A stretch of 64,000 bases of DNA from Bedellia somnulentella (taxonomy: Eukaryota; Arthropoda; Insecta; Lepidoptera; Bedelliidae): contig OY755171.1 in the NCBI GenBank assembly GCA_963576735.1, forward strand, positions 15,066,001 to 15,130,000. Reading direction: 5' to 3'. Under the pieces are notes generated by a model. The model saw only the letters and a program-made list of their open reading frames with translations, did not search any database and was not told the DNA's origin. Below are positions 23,517-36,300 of this stretch, one piece after another. A program made the translations under genes and the position numbers. Every line of letters starts with the position of its first letter. The first letter of the stretch is position 1.

Positions 23517-23755
23517 CCCATACATACACTCACACCTATAATTCCCAAAAAGGATAAGCCAGAGCATCAGAATCAGACATTCCTCAGCCACTTTAGGAAA
23601 TCCAATGAGAGAGAAGATAGTAAAGAAGGATGGTTGGAGATGGGTGTCCGCCATACCGTGCAACAGTTACTTATAGCCCCAATAACCCTTAGTCGCCTCG
23701 TACAACACCCACGAGAGAAATTGGCCGGTGGTGTGAACAGAATCCACGCTGTATA
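23517..23755 (-). mobile_element. SINE-2 copy, diverged
   Basis: ACATACACTCACACCTATAA to CCACGAGAGAAATTGGC; a second, older copy in tandem with 23368. Confidence 0.55.
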
Positions 23756-23764
23756 ATAAATAAC

Positions 23765-24137
23765 TGCAAATCATGTGACAGTGTATTCGCACAAATTGTC
23801 GATGGGCGTGTTCCCTTTCCCGTGAGTACACCGTCCTATCAAAACGTGGGTACTCTGAACACCAGGTGACAATGTAAAAAAAAAGTAAAAGACATTTATT
23901 TGGCAAATTAACAAACACACACAAAAACAGAATAAAACGTAATAAGAATAAAAACACAAAGAAAAAAAAATAAACATGAAAAGAAATAAATGTACATTGC
24001 CAAAAGGGTATCGTCTCAGCATGTGTGTCTGGAACGGGACTAAGACCGTTCCGTGATGTCACGTGATGTTCCAAAATTTTAGTACCTCTGCCAATCCCTT
24101 CGGATATATTCGGCGTGAACGTTCGAGTTTTAACGCT
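23765..24137 (+). mobile_element. SINE-1 3' part with an inserted A-rich block
   Basis: CATGTGACAGTGTATTCGCA, GTGAGTACACCGTCC, GTGGGTACTCTGAACACC then a 150-bp insertion (23876-24040, AAAAGACATTTATTTGGC) before GTGATGTCACGTGATGTTCC and GGCGTGAACGTTCGAG. It ends 64 bp before the ccB leader acceptor. Confidence 0.55.
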
Positions 24138-24201
24138 CTAGTTTCGTCTACATTCATATATGCTCTTTTATTCTCCAGACTATTATTTTATTCTATTACA
24201 G

Positions 24202-24305
24202 ATATATCACAAATGGATAACTCAAGCAACTCCACGAAATCTTGTGTAAGATGCCGAATTCCTCAGAGAGAGAGAACTTCCAGCAGATCTTCAATTGAAC
24301 CTGTG
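24202..24305 (+). CDS. ccB exon 1 (leader tail plus start codon)
   Basis: An acceptor (TTCTATTACAG) at 24201 precedes 11 nt of leader and ATG at 24213, implying a 5' UTR intron. Coding part is 93 nt, starting MDNSSNSTKSCVRCRIPQRE, donor GTAATC, phase 0. The upstream leader exon was not found. Confidence 0.75.
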
Positions 24306-27300
24306 GTAATCCCATCCTAGTTTCATTCTAATAAGACACATAAAATTATATAAATGCGTTATTATTTATTGCCATTGTACAATTGTACATATTGATTTAG
24401 GGCTGCAATCATTCGACTTAAGTTAAGACTGGTTTAGATTGTGACGACGACGACGACGTGATAGCTCAATGGGTAGAACACCGGTTAACGTGTAAGCGAC
24501 TAGTGTTCAAATCCCGGGTCGGGCCTACACCAATTTGTCTTTTCTAAAGACATATGTGTGGTTAATTTATCATGGTTGTTAACGGTGAGGGAAAACATCG
24601 TGAGGAAACCCACATGGCTGAGTTGTACTTAGTCATGTGACAGTGTATTCGTACAAAACGGCGATTGGCCTGCCCCCTATCACGTGAGTACACTGTCCAT
24701 GCAAAATGTGGGTACTCTGAACACCGGGTGACTAAGTCACGTGATGTTCAGAAGTATTAGTACCTCTGCCAACCCCTTCGGGGATATTCGGCGTAAACGT
24801 TTATTTTTATGTTATGTTATGTTATGTTTAGATTGTTTATTACGCACCCAAACTAGCCTTATTGCCACTTGTTTAAAATTCGATAAACTTACAATAGAGT
24901 CGGCCACGTAGACATTTCGATATTTTTGACATATATTTTTAACGACGCAACCAAATCCGATAGAAAATAAATGAAACCACCTTGGAAGCATGTCCATTGA
25001 GGTATGTTTTTATATATACACAATACATCCTTTTTTGAAGTCGGTCGAAATGCAGTAGACAGCATAGATTCCTGTTTTTTTCCAATATACCATACTACTT
25101 AAACTCGCATTTTAATCTGGAAGTTTGAATTTGAAATTTCAGTTTAAGTAACCTGTTTTAGATTTTTGTATTTGTTGGGGTCGTATGTCACGGATATCTA
25201 CGTAAAAAAGAGGCCACTTATTAACTACTTTTTACAACAAGCTATTAAACTATTATATTGTATAAAATCGGAGATATGGTTTATTCATTCTTTTTCGAGA
25301 TCAGGTTAATAACTAATATATCATTAATACGAATCATATACGGACATGTTACACTGAAAAATTAGCCCCAAAACTGAGTTTTCCCGCTAAGCCGTCATGT
25401 CAGTTACTTTTTACTTTTCCAGAATCGTTTTCCGAGGCAGAGTACGGTTCCTCAGCCGAAGCAAGTGATACGAATGGCTGACCGCTATAGACCTGCACCT
25501 CCAGCTAATAGAGTACGTACAAGTGAAACTTAACTAACTATGTATAATAATATAAATACAATAACCTATCTTTCTGATACGCTAAACGCTGTGTAGTATC
25601 GGCTTAGAATAGCACTACCCCATTTCTACCCGTGGGTGTTCGTAAGAGGCGGCTAAGGGTATTGGAGCTTCTAAAAAAGTCCAATTACCTTATTTTCTTA
25701 TTCCGAAGCTCTGCCTACCCCGACTTGGGATTTATAGTTGTGTTGTATATGATTCTTTCTGACCTCTAAGCCTTCAATACACGTTCACCAAACATTGATA
25801 GCTCAGTGGGAAGATCACCACTTCTAATGCAGGTGCTTGGGTTCGACACCTGAATCGGACGTAAACCTGTGTGTCATTTATTAAGTCATATGTTTGGTTA
25901 ATTTTATAAAGGTCGCTGACGGTAAGTGAAAACATTATGTATTAATAAACCTACCTGGCTTAGTTGTACTACGTCATGTGACTATGTGTTTCATGGATAA
26001 TAAGTGTATTCTTGCGAAGCGGCGATAAGCCTACCTTGTATCTAGTAAATATACTGTCCATGCAAAACATGACTCCTCTGAACACCATGTGACAAAATTG
26101 ACTACATCTGCCACACTGTCGGGGATATACGGCACGAAGGTTGAGTTTAAGTGGTAATCGACTGTATTAAATATACAATACATATACATATACTCACGGC
26201 TATAAATCCCTACACAGGGTAACCAGAGCTAAGGAATTAGAAATTCCTCAACCACTTTTGGAAATTGAATGGGGAAAAGATGGTAAAATAAAGGTTGTTG
26301 GTGATGGCTCTCCAACCGCATCACCTAAAAAATCCCTTAATAGCCCCAATACTGTTAGTCGCCTACTTACGTACACCCACCGAAAGAAATGGGGTAGTGC
26401 TATTCTAAGCCGACACTACCCAGCAGCTGCAATATACAAATCGCATGAAAATCAATATTGATATTTTATCTTTACAGAGAGTTGTAAAAACTGAATGTTG
26501 CAGTACTGAGCCAGTTATTACAGTAGCAGTGCAAGTAAGTAGCATTTATTTCTATAGTAACAATACATTTGTATAATCATGCTTACGGCTCTTTTTTCAA
26601 AAGGGGTAGAAGAGTTAGAATAAGAATTCCTCAAAACATTGTGCAGTTTAGTGGGGTAAAGATAAAAGATGAGGAAGTGTTCATCCACCAGTCACTTAAT
26701 TAGCTTAAGTACTGAGGTGATAAGACTAAATAAATAAATAAAAATCATTTATTTCAGGCTAGTAGCCCATATTTAGCCATTACATACAACATAAAATGAA
26801 AACTACAAAATACAAATAAATTAAAATTATAAAAACATGTCAATTAAAAATAATGTCACAAAGAATAAAATCAAAGTCAAAATAAGAAAATTCATCAAAA
26901 AAAGTAATAATCAATAAAAAATTGATAAAATTTAACTAAGAATCTAATATTATTTTTCGAAAAATCTGTGCTGATTTATAGATTTTTTCAACACAAACTT
27001 AGAACACCTATTTAACCCTTTCAGTTTCATTCACATTTCGAAAATAAACATCAATCTAAATTGTTCAGTTGTACCAACAGCTATTACGGCTGTCTGCACC
27101 TCAGTCAGTGGGAACTTCTTCTTTTATATCTATGGAAGACTGTAAAATAAAGGCTGGTTGGTAACGGGTATTAGTCACCTCATACAACACCCACGTAAAG
27201 AAATGGGATAGCGATATTATAAACCAACACTACACAGCATACGACAATATTTTCTCAGAAAATACATACATACATATACACACGGCCATAAATCCCAAAA

Positions 27301-30300
27301 AGGGGTAGCTGGAGCTTTAGAGCTAGAAACTCCTCAGCCACATTTGGAAATTGATATAGGACAAAATGGTAGAAAAAAATTATCGTTGATGATGTGTCTC
27401 CAATCGCATCGCCCAAAAACCCACTTAAAAAAAGCTCCATACCCCTAAGGGTAATCGCCTCTTACGACACCTGTGGGTAGAAAGGGGTAGATACATTCTT
27501 AGGGGCAAGACACACAGAAACGACGTAAGACGAGGACGCGTCGCAGACGGCGCGCCATTTTCATATGTGTAGAAGCAAAACAAGCAAAACGTATAGAAGC
27601 GTCGAGTCCGCGCCCTGTCCTCGCTGCGTCCTCGTCTTACGTCTTTTCTGTGTCTTGCCCCTAACGGCCTAACCGGCACTACACGGCAAATAAAATATGA
27701 CTTCATTATGTGCAGGATAGTTTAAAAAAAATGACAGCGGATGCGGAACAGTGCACTGCGGTAGCAGATACTCCGCACCTGACTAAGTCTGACACGGTTA
27801 TGAAGCTGGACAATGAATTGAAAATTAATATGGCCACCTACGAAAGTGTTAAGAATGCTATCAGCAAAAACAAGGTATGTAACTATTTTCGAAGTGACTG
27901 ATTATTTAAGACATTTATAAGTATAGATCCGGATATACCCTACAGATCGCGTAAAATAATCTCAGTATACGTAAATTTAATTTTGAATGAGTTTGGTACT
28001 AAATACATTGCTGAAAGAATGAGATTTCTAGCTTGTGGTCTCAGAACAGCTTACAAAATGATAAATTCGACTGAAGATTGGACTAACCATTCCTTAAATT
28101 TTTCACTCGCTTGTCCTGTAAAAACTTGAAACTCTAAGGTCTAGACCACACGGTGGAACAAAACTGCAACGAAACTAAAATTTATGGTTATTTTTGAGTT
28201 GCATTTCATTTTTTGTCATAGGCTCGTTTGGGAAACCACACATGACGCGACAAGTTTGCCGCATTGAAACCCACGTGCGAAAAACTCGTTATTGCGTTGC
28301 GTCAAAAAATACCGAAGAAGAACAAAAATCATGTGATTTGTGTTGGAGGTTGAAAAGTATCCGTGGTTGTACAAATACGACACTGTCAGACTTTTCCAGC
28401 CATAAGATCTTCATCACTTGAAATTGATTTTATTCTGACGTCTATTCGCAAAAAACCGAATTGGTAGTCAGGGTTTCATCAAATTTTGATCATGGCGTAT
28501 GTGTAGGAAGAGGTTTGAAGCTGACTTTAAATTAAAGTTTCACAAGGTTTTAGTTGCAGTTTCGTTTCACCATGTGCTCTGGGCCTAAAGCCCACTGTGT
28601 GAAAATTTACATAATTATATGAATTATCGATTATACAAAGTTATCAAGTCATATTATATTATAGGCCACATTGGCTGCAACGTATTCGGCTATTAAGAAT
28701 TTAAGTCTGATGCTGACTAGCCTGGGGCATGAGACAAACTTACCTGCTCTCATCGATCCGCAGGCAATAGAGCAAAATAATGAAATATTCTGGAAAATGA
28801 AAGTGCATGCTGATGCTGCCGAGCAAAAATTGCGTGATGGTATATGGGTTTTTTTCCTTTTAGATGTAAAATTTTTAGTTTGTAAATCTGTTAGCGTGTA
28901 GTATAGACGAAATACATACAAACATAATATACGTATTTTACGCTAATTGGGATAGGCTGAGACTATCGATCCTCAGTTCGCATGATCCTGGTGAACCTCT
29001 TGAGCTTTCGAATCAAAAGTAAAATAAACTGATGGTCACCCTGATTTCTAAAGATTAGCAAACCTTCAGTCAAGTGATTTAACCTAGTGTTCAACTCTTT
29101 GCCTGACGTAAGAACTGAAGAACACTCTTAAATTGAAAACGGGTGTTCAATAAACGGGTTAGATTAATATGTGGTGTGATTGAACCAGTTGACTGCAAAT
29201 AAATGCTTAAATAGATGCCTGGTTAATTGTGAAACAAACTGATCCAGCGATATCCAAACTTCAAAAAATATATTTCGGTCCTACTCACATTCTATTCTTA
29301 ACCCATATAAAGAAATGATATATTTTTAACAAATTTAACATAACACCTTTTTACACCCTGCCTTGCCTTGCCCATAAGAACACATTTAAGGATGTTGCTT
29401 TGACATCGATATTTATGATTAACATAACATGCACACAGTTAAATAGAATAGTATTACTCTTGGAACACAAACTTATAACACTGAATTAAATTTCATTTTC
29501 AGCAATGTTAAGCAAGAATTTGTCTGTTGATTTAAATAGATTGTATTCTACACCTTCAAAACTGTTAGCTAATTGTGAAGAGATACTGGTTATGAGAAAA
29601 GATCTCTTCAATTGGTTTGAGTCGCTTATTAATTCTCAGGTAATATTTTTAACCATTTTTATACTTACCATATTTATTATTATCGAAGTTTATTACTTAT
29701 AATTAAAATAAATATTTTAGAGTGTGCAGTTGCAAGAGGAGCATCTTGATAGGTTGAATGATTACCACAATCAAAATGAGAAGATGTACAATATATTGGA
29801 TCAGTTGAAAGCAGAGTTTAACGAGTACATGGACGATATTTCCGATTTCTTGAAGTAAGATTTATTTGTTTTTTTTTTACGTAATTTTATATGTGAGGAA
29901 CATATATTTATACAGAAGAGGTATGTTTTTAATTTTCTTCTAATAGACCTAAAGTAATTAATCGTGTTTAAAATTACTTATTTACGTTATTTTGTAGACA
30001 GGGTATTAAAAATAATATTCACCTTCAAGTCCGAAATGAAGAATTGACTAATATAATATCTGAACTTGATTCGGCCAATGAAGCTTTACGAAAGCAATCA
30101 CAAAAACCTCCTGGACCAAGTTACAAAATAAGGAAACCAAGGAATGAGGTATGCACTAAAACATATTTGCTACCTAAATTTGATTATAATGTAAAAAACA
30201 TTTAAATGTTGTAATGTCCTCATTATAGGAACTTTTGGAAAATGAAGTGAAAGAATTGAAGCGCCAGAAAAGTATGTACAGGGATCAGTTTTATAAATGT

Positions 30301-33300
30301 GAAAAACAGCATAGAATCGTTCAAACTGAGCTAACCCGGTACAAAGCGGAGCTTAGCCAAAAAAGCTTGCATATTGAAGCACTAGAAAAAGCGTTACGAA
30401 ACCTTCAATCTCAGGTAAAGACAAGCAATACACTCAGACTCAAATGTTCACGCCGTAGATTCCCGAAGGGGTGGGCAGAGGTACTAATACTTCTGAACAT
30501 CATGTGACATTGTAACCTTGGTGTTCAGAGTACCCACGTTTTGCTTGAACAGTGTATTCACGTGATAGGGGGCACTAACTTAGTCAGACCGTTCTATTGT
30601 ACGGGTTTAAAATATGTCATTCTTTTTCAGAATCAAAATATGCAAGATGACTTCAATAAAGAACTAACCAAACTTACTCTGTTAATCAAAGAACATACAG
30701 AAGACCTTGAAAATATCGCCCAAACTCGGCAGAAACTTGAGAAGGAGTAAAACACTAAATTTTGTATTTTTTTTTATTTATATGATAAACATATTTTCTC
30801 AAAATATATTAAAATCTTCCAGAAAGAACAAAATCGAGAAAGAACTGGAAGAACTAGCAATTGTTCATGAAAATGTTTTACTAAAAGGGGAACAAGATAC
30901 CAAGAACTTTGAAAGCAAAATTGCTGAAATCGAAAAAAAATATTCAGACTTATTAGAGCAAAATGCAAGTTTACAAGAAAAGATAGCTGAATTAAATAAG
31001 GCAACTGTTTGCGTTGAAGACCTTAAAAAGGAACTTGAGAACAAAGAGCAACTTCTTCGTGAGTTTTAATCTTGTATTTGATATATCTTGTATGATCTTA
31101 TCTTATTTTAATATTAACTTGTTATATTTTTTTATCAGAACAACAACACAATCTAGAAATTAAAGTTACTGAGGAAATTGAGATTCTGAAATTCGAAATG
31201 AATAACTGGATAAAACAACATGATGAGAAGTGTGAAACTATCAACAATTTGGAGGTAATACTTCTGCTTATTATATTCAATGTACATAAAAATATCTCGC
31301 AATTTCAATTTCATTTGAGCACTATACTGCTGTCTATCAAAAAATATGCTTTACTGACTTAAACAATATGTATTTTTACTTGGGATCGCTACGTACATTT
31401 GAGGATATTATATCAAAATTATATACGATGAACGGGAAACTGACTTCCATTATGTTCATTCAACAATCTAAAAGAGTTTCTTCTGTGTTAAAGTTCACCT
31501 ATCTATACCTATGTTATAAGAGGAATGCCAGAGAACGGCTGAATAGTTTCTTGTTTTGAGGCTATATATATATATACTCACGGTTATACATCCCTAAGAG
31601 GGGTAGCTTCAAAATCAGAAAGTTCTTTAGCCGGTTTTGGAAGTTAAATGGGGAAAGGATTTTGATGACGGTGATAGGTCTTCAACCGCATCGCTTAAAA
31701 ATTACTGTGCATACATACATATACTCACGGCCATAAATCTCAAAAAGAGGTAAGGTAGCCATGAGGTAGCCAGGGAGCTTTAGAGCTATAAACTCCACAA
31801 CCACATATGGAAGTTGATAGGGGATAAGATGATAGAAATAAAGTATCGTTGCTGATGGCTCTCCAACCGCATTGCCCAAAAACCACTTTTTTTAAAGCCC
31901 CATACCGCCTTTTACGACACCCATGAGAAGAAAAGGGTAGTGACATTCTAAACCAGCACTACATGACACTGTATTAACCCCTCAGAGGAACATCGTTTAA
32001 TAGGTTAAATAAGCATTTCCGTTAAAATAATTCATCGGTCCCGGCGGCTTCAATACAGCATGCAAAACAAGTCTTATAACTATCACAAATAACGTTTTAA
32101 GTTGCGCGTTCCGATAGAGGCGCCCGGGCGCCTCTCAACCGCTGACGGAATTTCATAATTATAAGCAGACGCGCCCGAGCGCCTCTCAACCGGTAAAGGG
32201 TTAACGGCAAAATTACTGTAAAAGCCCCAATATCCTTAGTCGCCTCTTACGATCACCCATGGGAAGAAATGTGGTAGTTCTATTCTACGTCGAGACTTTA
32301 CACACAATAATTTCGTACATACATACATACATATACTCACGCCGTTAATTCCCATTGGGGTAGGCAGAGACTATCGATCGCCACTTTGTACGATCCTGGC
32401 AAACCTCTCTTGCTTCGTCTACATCCATCAATCTTTTCATACATGCTCTTTTATTCTTCATACTTCGGACGCCTGCCTTTTTGAGCACACTTTCAATTTG
32501 GTCCAAGTGTGTCTTTCGTGGCTGTCCTCTACTAACATTACCTTCCACATTAGCTCTATAGATACCTTTTACCAATTTCCTATCATCCATCCTCTCGATG
32601 TGCCCAAACCATCTCAACATTCCTTTTTCTATCTTACTTACAATATCATCTTTTATACCACACCTTCCACGAATCACATCGTTCCTCACACGATCACATA
32701 ACCTTACATTACAAACTTTTCTGAGGGACCTCATTTCTACTGCATTCACTCTGCTTTCATGCTTCTTCTGCCACACCCAACATTCACTGCCATACATAAG
32801 CGTAGGAACAAGAACGGCATCATGCACAGCCATTCGGGCCCTTTCGGACACCGATTGACTAGACATTAGACTATCCAATGCTCCATTAATCGCATTACCC
32901 TTTTTCACTCTTCTCTCAATATCTTCATCACATTTTCCATCCCTTGTAAACAAACTTCCCAGATATACAAACTCCTTCACCTGTTCCACATCCTTACCAT
33001 CAATCGCAATCACGCATTCTGTCACATCTTCCTGTCTCTCAAAAACCATCGTTTTGGTCTTATCCACATTCACCCTCATTCCCTTTCTTACAAAAGACTC
33101 ACATACAATATTCATCATCTCTTGCAACTCTTCTGCCAATGATGCAAGTAGCACTTGATCGTCAGCTTACAAGAGGCATTTAATAATGAATCCACCCATT
33201 CTTAGTCCATAATCACTTTCACGCAACTCTGTCAAACAGTCATCCATGAACAAATTGAAGAGCCACGGAGAAGCTACACATCCCTGTCGGACACCCCTAG

Positions 33301-36300
33301 AGATTCCGAACCAGTCAGTGTTTTCCCCGTTTACTTTTACACATGCACTAGAATCCTCATAGAGTGATACCAATGCACGTATAAGTTGGCTCCCCAGACC
33401 GAACTTGGATAACACCTCCCATAAACCCTTTCTTACCACCCTATCATACGCCTTCTCTAAATCAATGAAGGAGCAATACACCTTTTGGTTCTTAGCTAAG
33501 AACTTTTCGGTGATGCTCCTTAGAGAGAAGATTTGATCCATACATCCCATTCCTTTCCTAAATCCTGCTTGCACATCCCATATTTTCTCATCAGTTTCAT
33601 TCATCACTCTTTCAATCAATACCTTTGCATACAATTTACCAACAATACTGAGTAGGCTAATGCCGCGGTAGTTTTTAGCCTCCTGGCGTGACCCTTTTCC
33701 TTTATACAGGGGCACAATCACCGCCTTGCACCAGTCTTGTGGTACTTTGCCACTCGACCAGCACTTTTGGAAAAGGAAGTACAACCAAGAAGCCACCAAC
33801 CCTTTACAAGCCCTCAGCATTTCGATAGTTATCCTATCATACCCTGCCGCCTTCCCTATTTTCATACTTTTCATTGCTTTCATTATTTCTTCCATACTGA
33901 TCTCACTTTCACTAAAGGCACCCATCGCATCGTTTCAATCAACATTACTGCCGATTGGCGAAGAAACGGATGCATCCTCTTTTTCAAAGAGTCCCTCAAA
34001 ATAGTTCTTCCATACTCGTTTCATGCTACTTTCATCCGTCGCCAATTCACCCTGATCATCTTTCACTACATTCACTCTCGTGTTTTGGGAAACTCCCTTT
34101 TCTTTCCGGACATATTTCCAGAACAACTTTTGGTTATTCCGGAAATTATCAGAGAGTTTCCTCTCACACCATTCTATCAGATCACGCTTTTTCTTTTCTA
34201 TTTTCTTCTTAACCTCATTCTTAACTCTCTTATATTCATCTTCACTATTTCTACATCATCTGTTACTCTCGCATCCATTCGTTTACTAGCTCTGACCGCT
34301 AGTAAATCTAACCAAGCTTTCTTCTTATCTTCGACTGCCTCTTTCACACTCTTATCCCACCAACTTGTTGGTGGTCTATTTGACCTTTTACACAATCCAC
34401 ATACTTCCGTCGCACATTCAACCATTGTCGATTTGAGCACATTCCATACTTCTTCTATTTCCATTTCATCCCTCATCTCCACGCAACTTAGTCTATCATC
34501 CAATTTCTTCACGTATTCATCACTGATCTTTTCATCATCTTGCAATTTCTCCACTTTTATTCTCGCAAGATCCGTTGTTGACACTTTGGCCCTATGACGC
34601 CAACGCGTGCACATACCTCTTACTCGGGATATAACAAGAAAGTGATCTGTGCCAACATTCGTGCCCCTATAGACTCTGGTGTCAACAACCTTTGCTCTCA
34701 GCCTTTCATCAACAATCACAAAATCAATCATACTTCTCTCGTTTCCTCTCTGTCTTGTATACATTAATAATTTCGTAGGGGTTTAAATTTTAATAGTATA
34801 AGTAAGTATAATTTTATGTGTATTTTATATTCAAGTTCATGTTTGTAGATGTCTTTAGAAGATTATGCCAAAAACGAAGAATGTTTAAAGCAGGATATTG
34901 ATACCAAAGACAAAATAATTGCAAGTTTAAAAACGGATATCATAAATTTGGAGCAAACTTTAAAAGAAAGGTATGTTTTTTTGTGAGAAATTGTCTGTTT
35001 ACCCCTTAATTAATAATAATTTTCATTCATTTCTTGTTAAAGTGAAAACAGATTAGCATCATACGTAACAGAGATGACAGAAGTTAAAAATAATGTTCTA
35101 CAACTCAAAGAGAAGTACGGTGATATTGAAGACGTTCAAAGTTTATGTGAAAAGGTAAAAATATGATCAAATTAGTTTATTTTCGGATATTTTATTATAT
35201 AAATGTTAATAATTATATGTTTAAACCAGATCAAAGTGCAGCAACAAGAGTTAATTGAATTGAACAATGTTAACAAGGAGCTTTCAGATAATTTGCAAAA
35301 GAAAGAAATCGAATTATCTACGTTATCTGAATCACAAAAAGCAAACTTACAGAAATTGCAGGAGAAAGATGATTTACTCAAATTTTTAACTGAAAAAGAA
35401 CAAGGACAAGCATATATCATCAAAATCTTACGAAATAGTTTGGAAAGTGGAGTAACTAGAGAAAACGAGGTACGTTAAAACCAATTTATAGTCGAAGAAC
35501 AAGAAACTCGTATTTTACGCAGTTACCACGAATACTTTTCTGAATTATGTCTGATATACCGTTACTGTATCTCCTTATTATATTCAAAACTAGCTCACCC
35601 GACAGAGATTTAGAACCATAAGGGTCGATCCACACTATAGTGTCGATCTCACCTCGTTTTCGGTCTGATCTCGGTCTGGTATTTTTTTTTGTATTCACAT
35701 TGCACAATCCGTCTCTAGTCACGATTCAGTTTCAGCAGTAGACAGTCGCGTATATTTCGCTATAGTAGATTAAATTTAATAATAAAGATTATTTAGTTGC
35801 TTATTGCAATATTTGCGGTCGATATGTCATTGAATTTTTCCCTTAGAGAATTAGCTATTATAGCTAATTAATTCATAATTACCTTTTTCAAAAGTCCATG
35901 ATTTTTGAGACATCGTTTGCACTTATATTAATTTTTATCACTGATTAATTTAAACGATCTATTCGTCTTTCTGACCGTTAACTTACCGAGCCGAGAACAA
36001 ATGAACATTCACACTATCGGAACATATCGTTACAATCTCGATCAGTCAAATATTGTTTGAGACGTATTGTTGCTGGAGTGTGATTGGACCGGAACTTGAC
36101 TAGTACGGATAGTATGAATACACTAATTTTTTTTGTTTAATAATATTTTACCGGACTGAGATCAGACCGAGAACGGAGTGAGATCGACACTATAGTGTGG
36201 ATCGACCCTAAAGGTATATTTAATTAAATAGTCTATAACTGTAGACTTAGTTTTTATGAAATTAAGTTTTTAAAATTTAATTAATTCACCTTGTAATCTT

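Larger units (their letters stand above)
31570..32305 (-). mobile_element. SINE-2 copy split by a second SINE-2 and a TTAA element
   Basis: The 3' part is 31570-31698 and the 5' part 32209-32305. AAAATTACTGT occurs at both inner junctions, i.e. the target duplication of the younger SINE-2 at 31699-31973. Confidence 0.6.

Noticed and set aside
18541..24201. Shared bidirectional promoter of ccA and ccB
   Set aside because: The start codons are 5.7 kb apart, the ccB leader has its own upstream intron, and no promoter motif could be supported.
24455..24530. tRNA gene at a SINE-1 head
   Set aside because: Box A/B-like sequences are present, but the acceptor stem does not pair and the unit recurs with a constant 300-bp body.
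27425..27706. 93-codon minus-strand frame
   Set aside because: Runs through a MITE and SINE-2 sequence; composition follows the palindrome.
33737..34597. 286-codon open frame on the plus strand
   Set aside because: It is the antisense of the LINE coding region; Ser/Phe/Leu-rich composition is that of a shadow frame.
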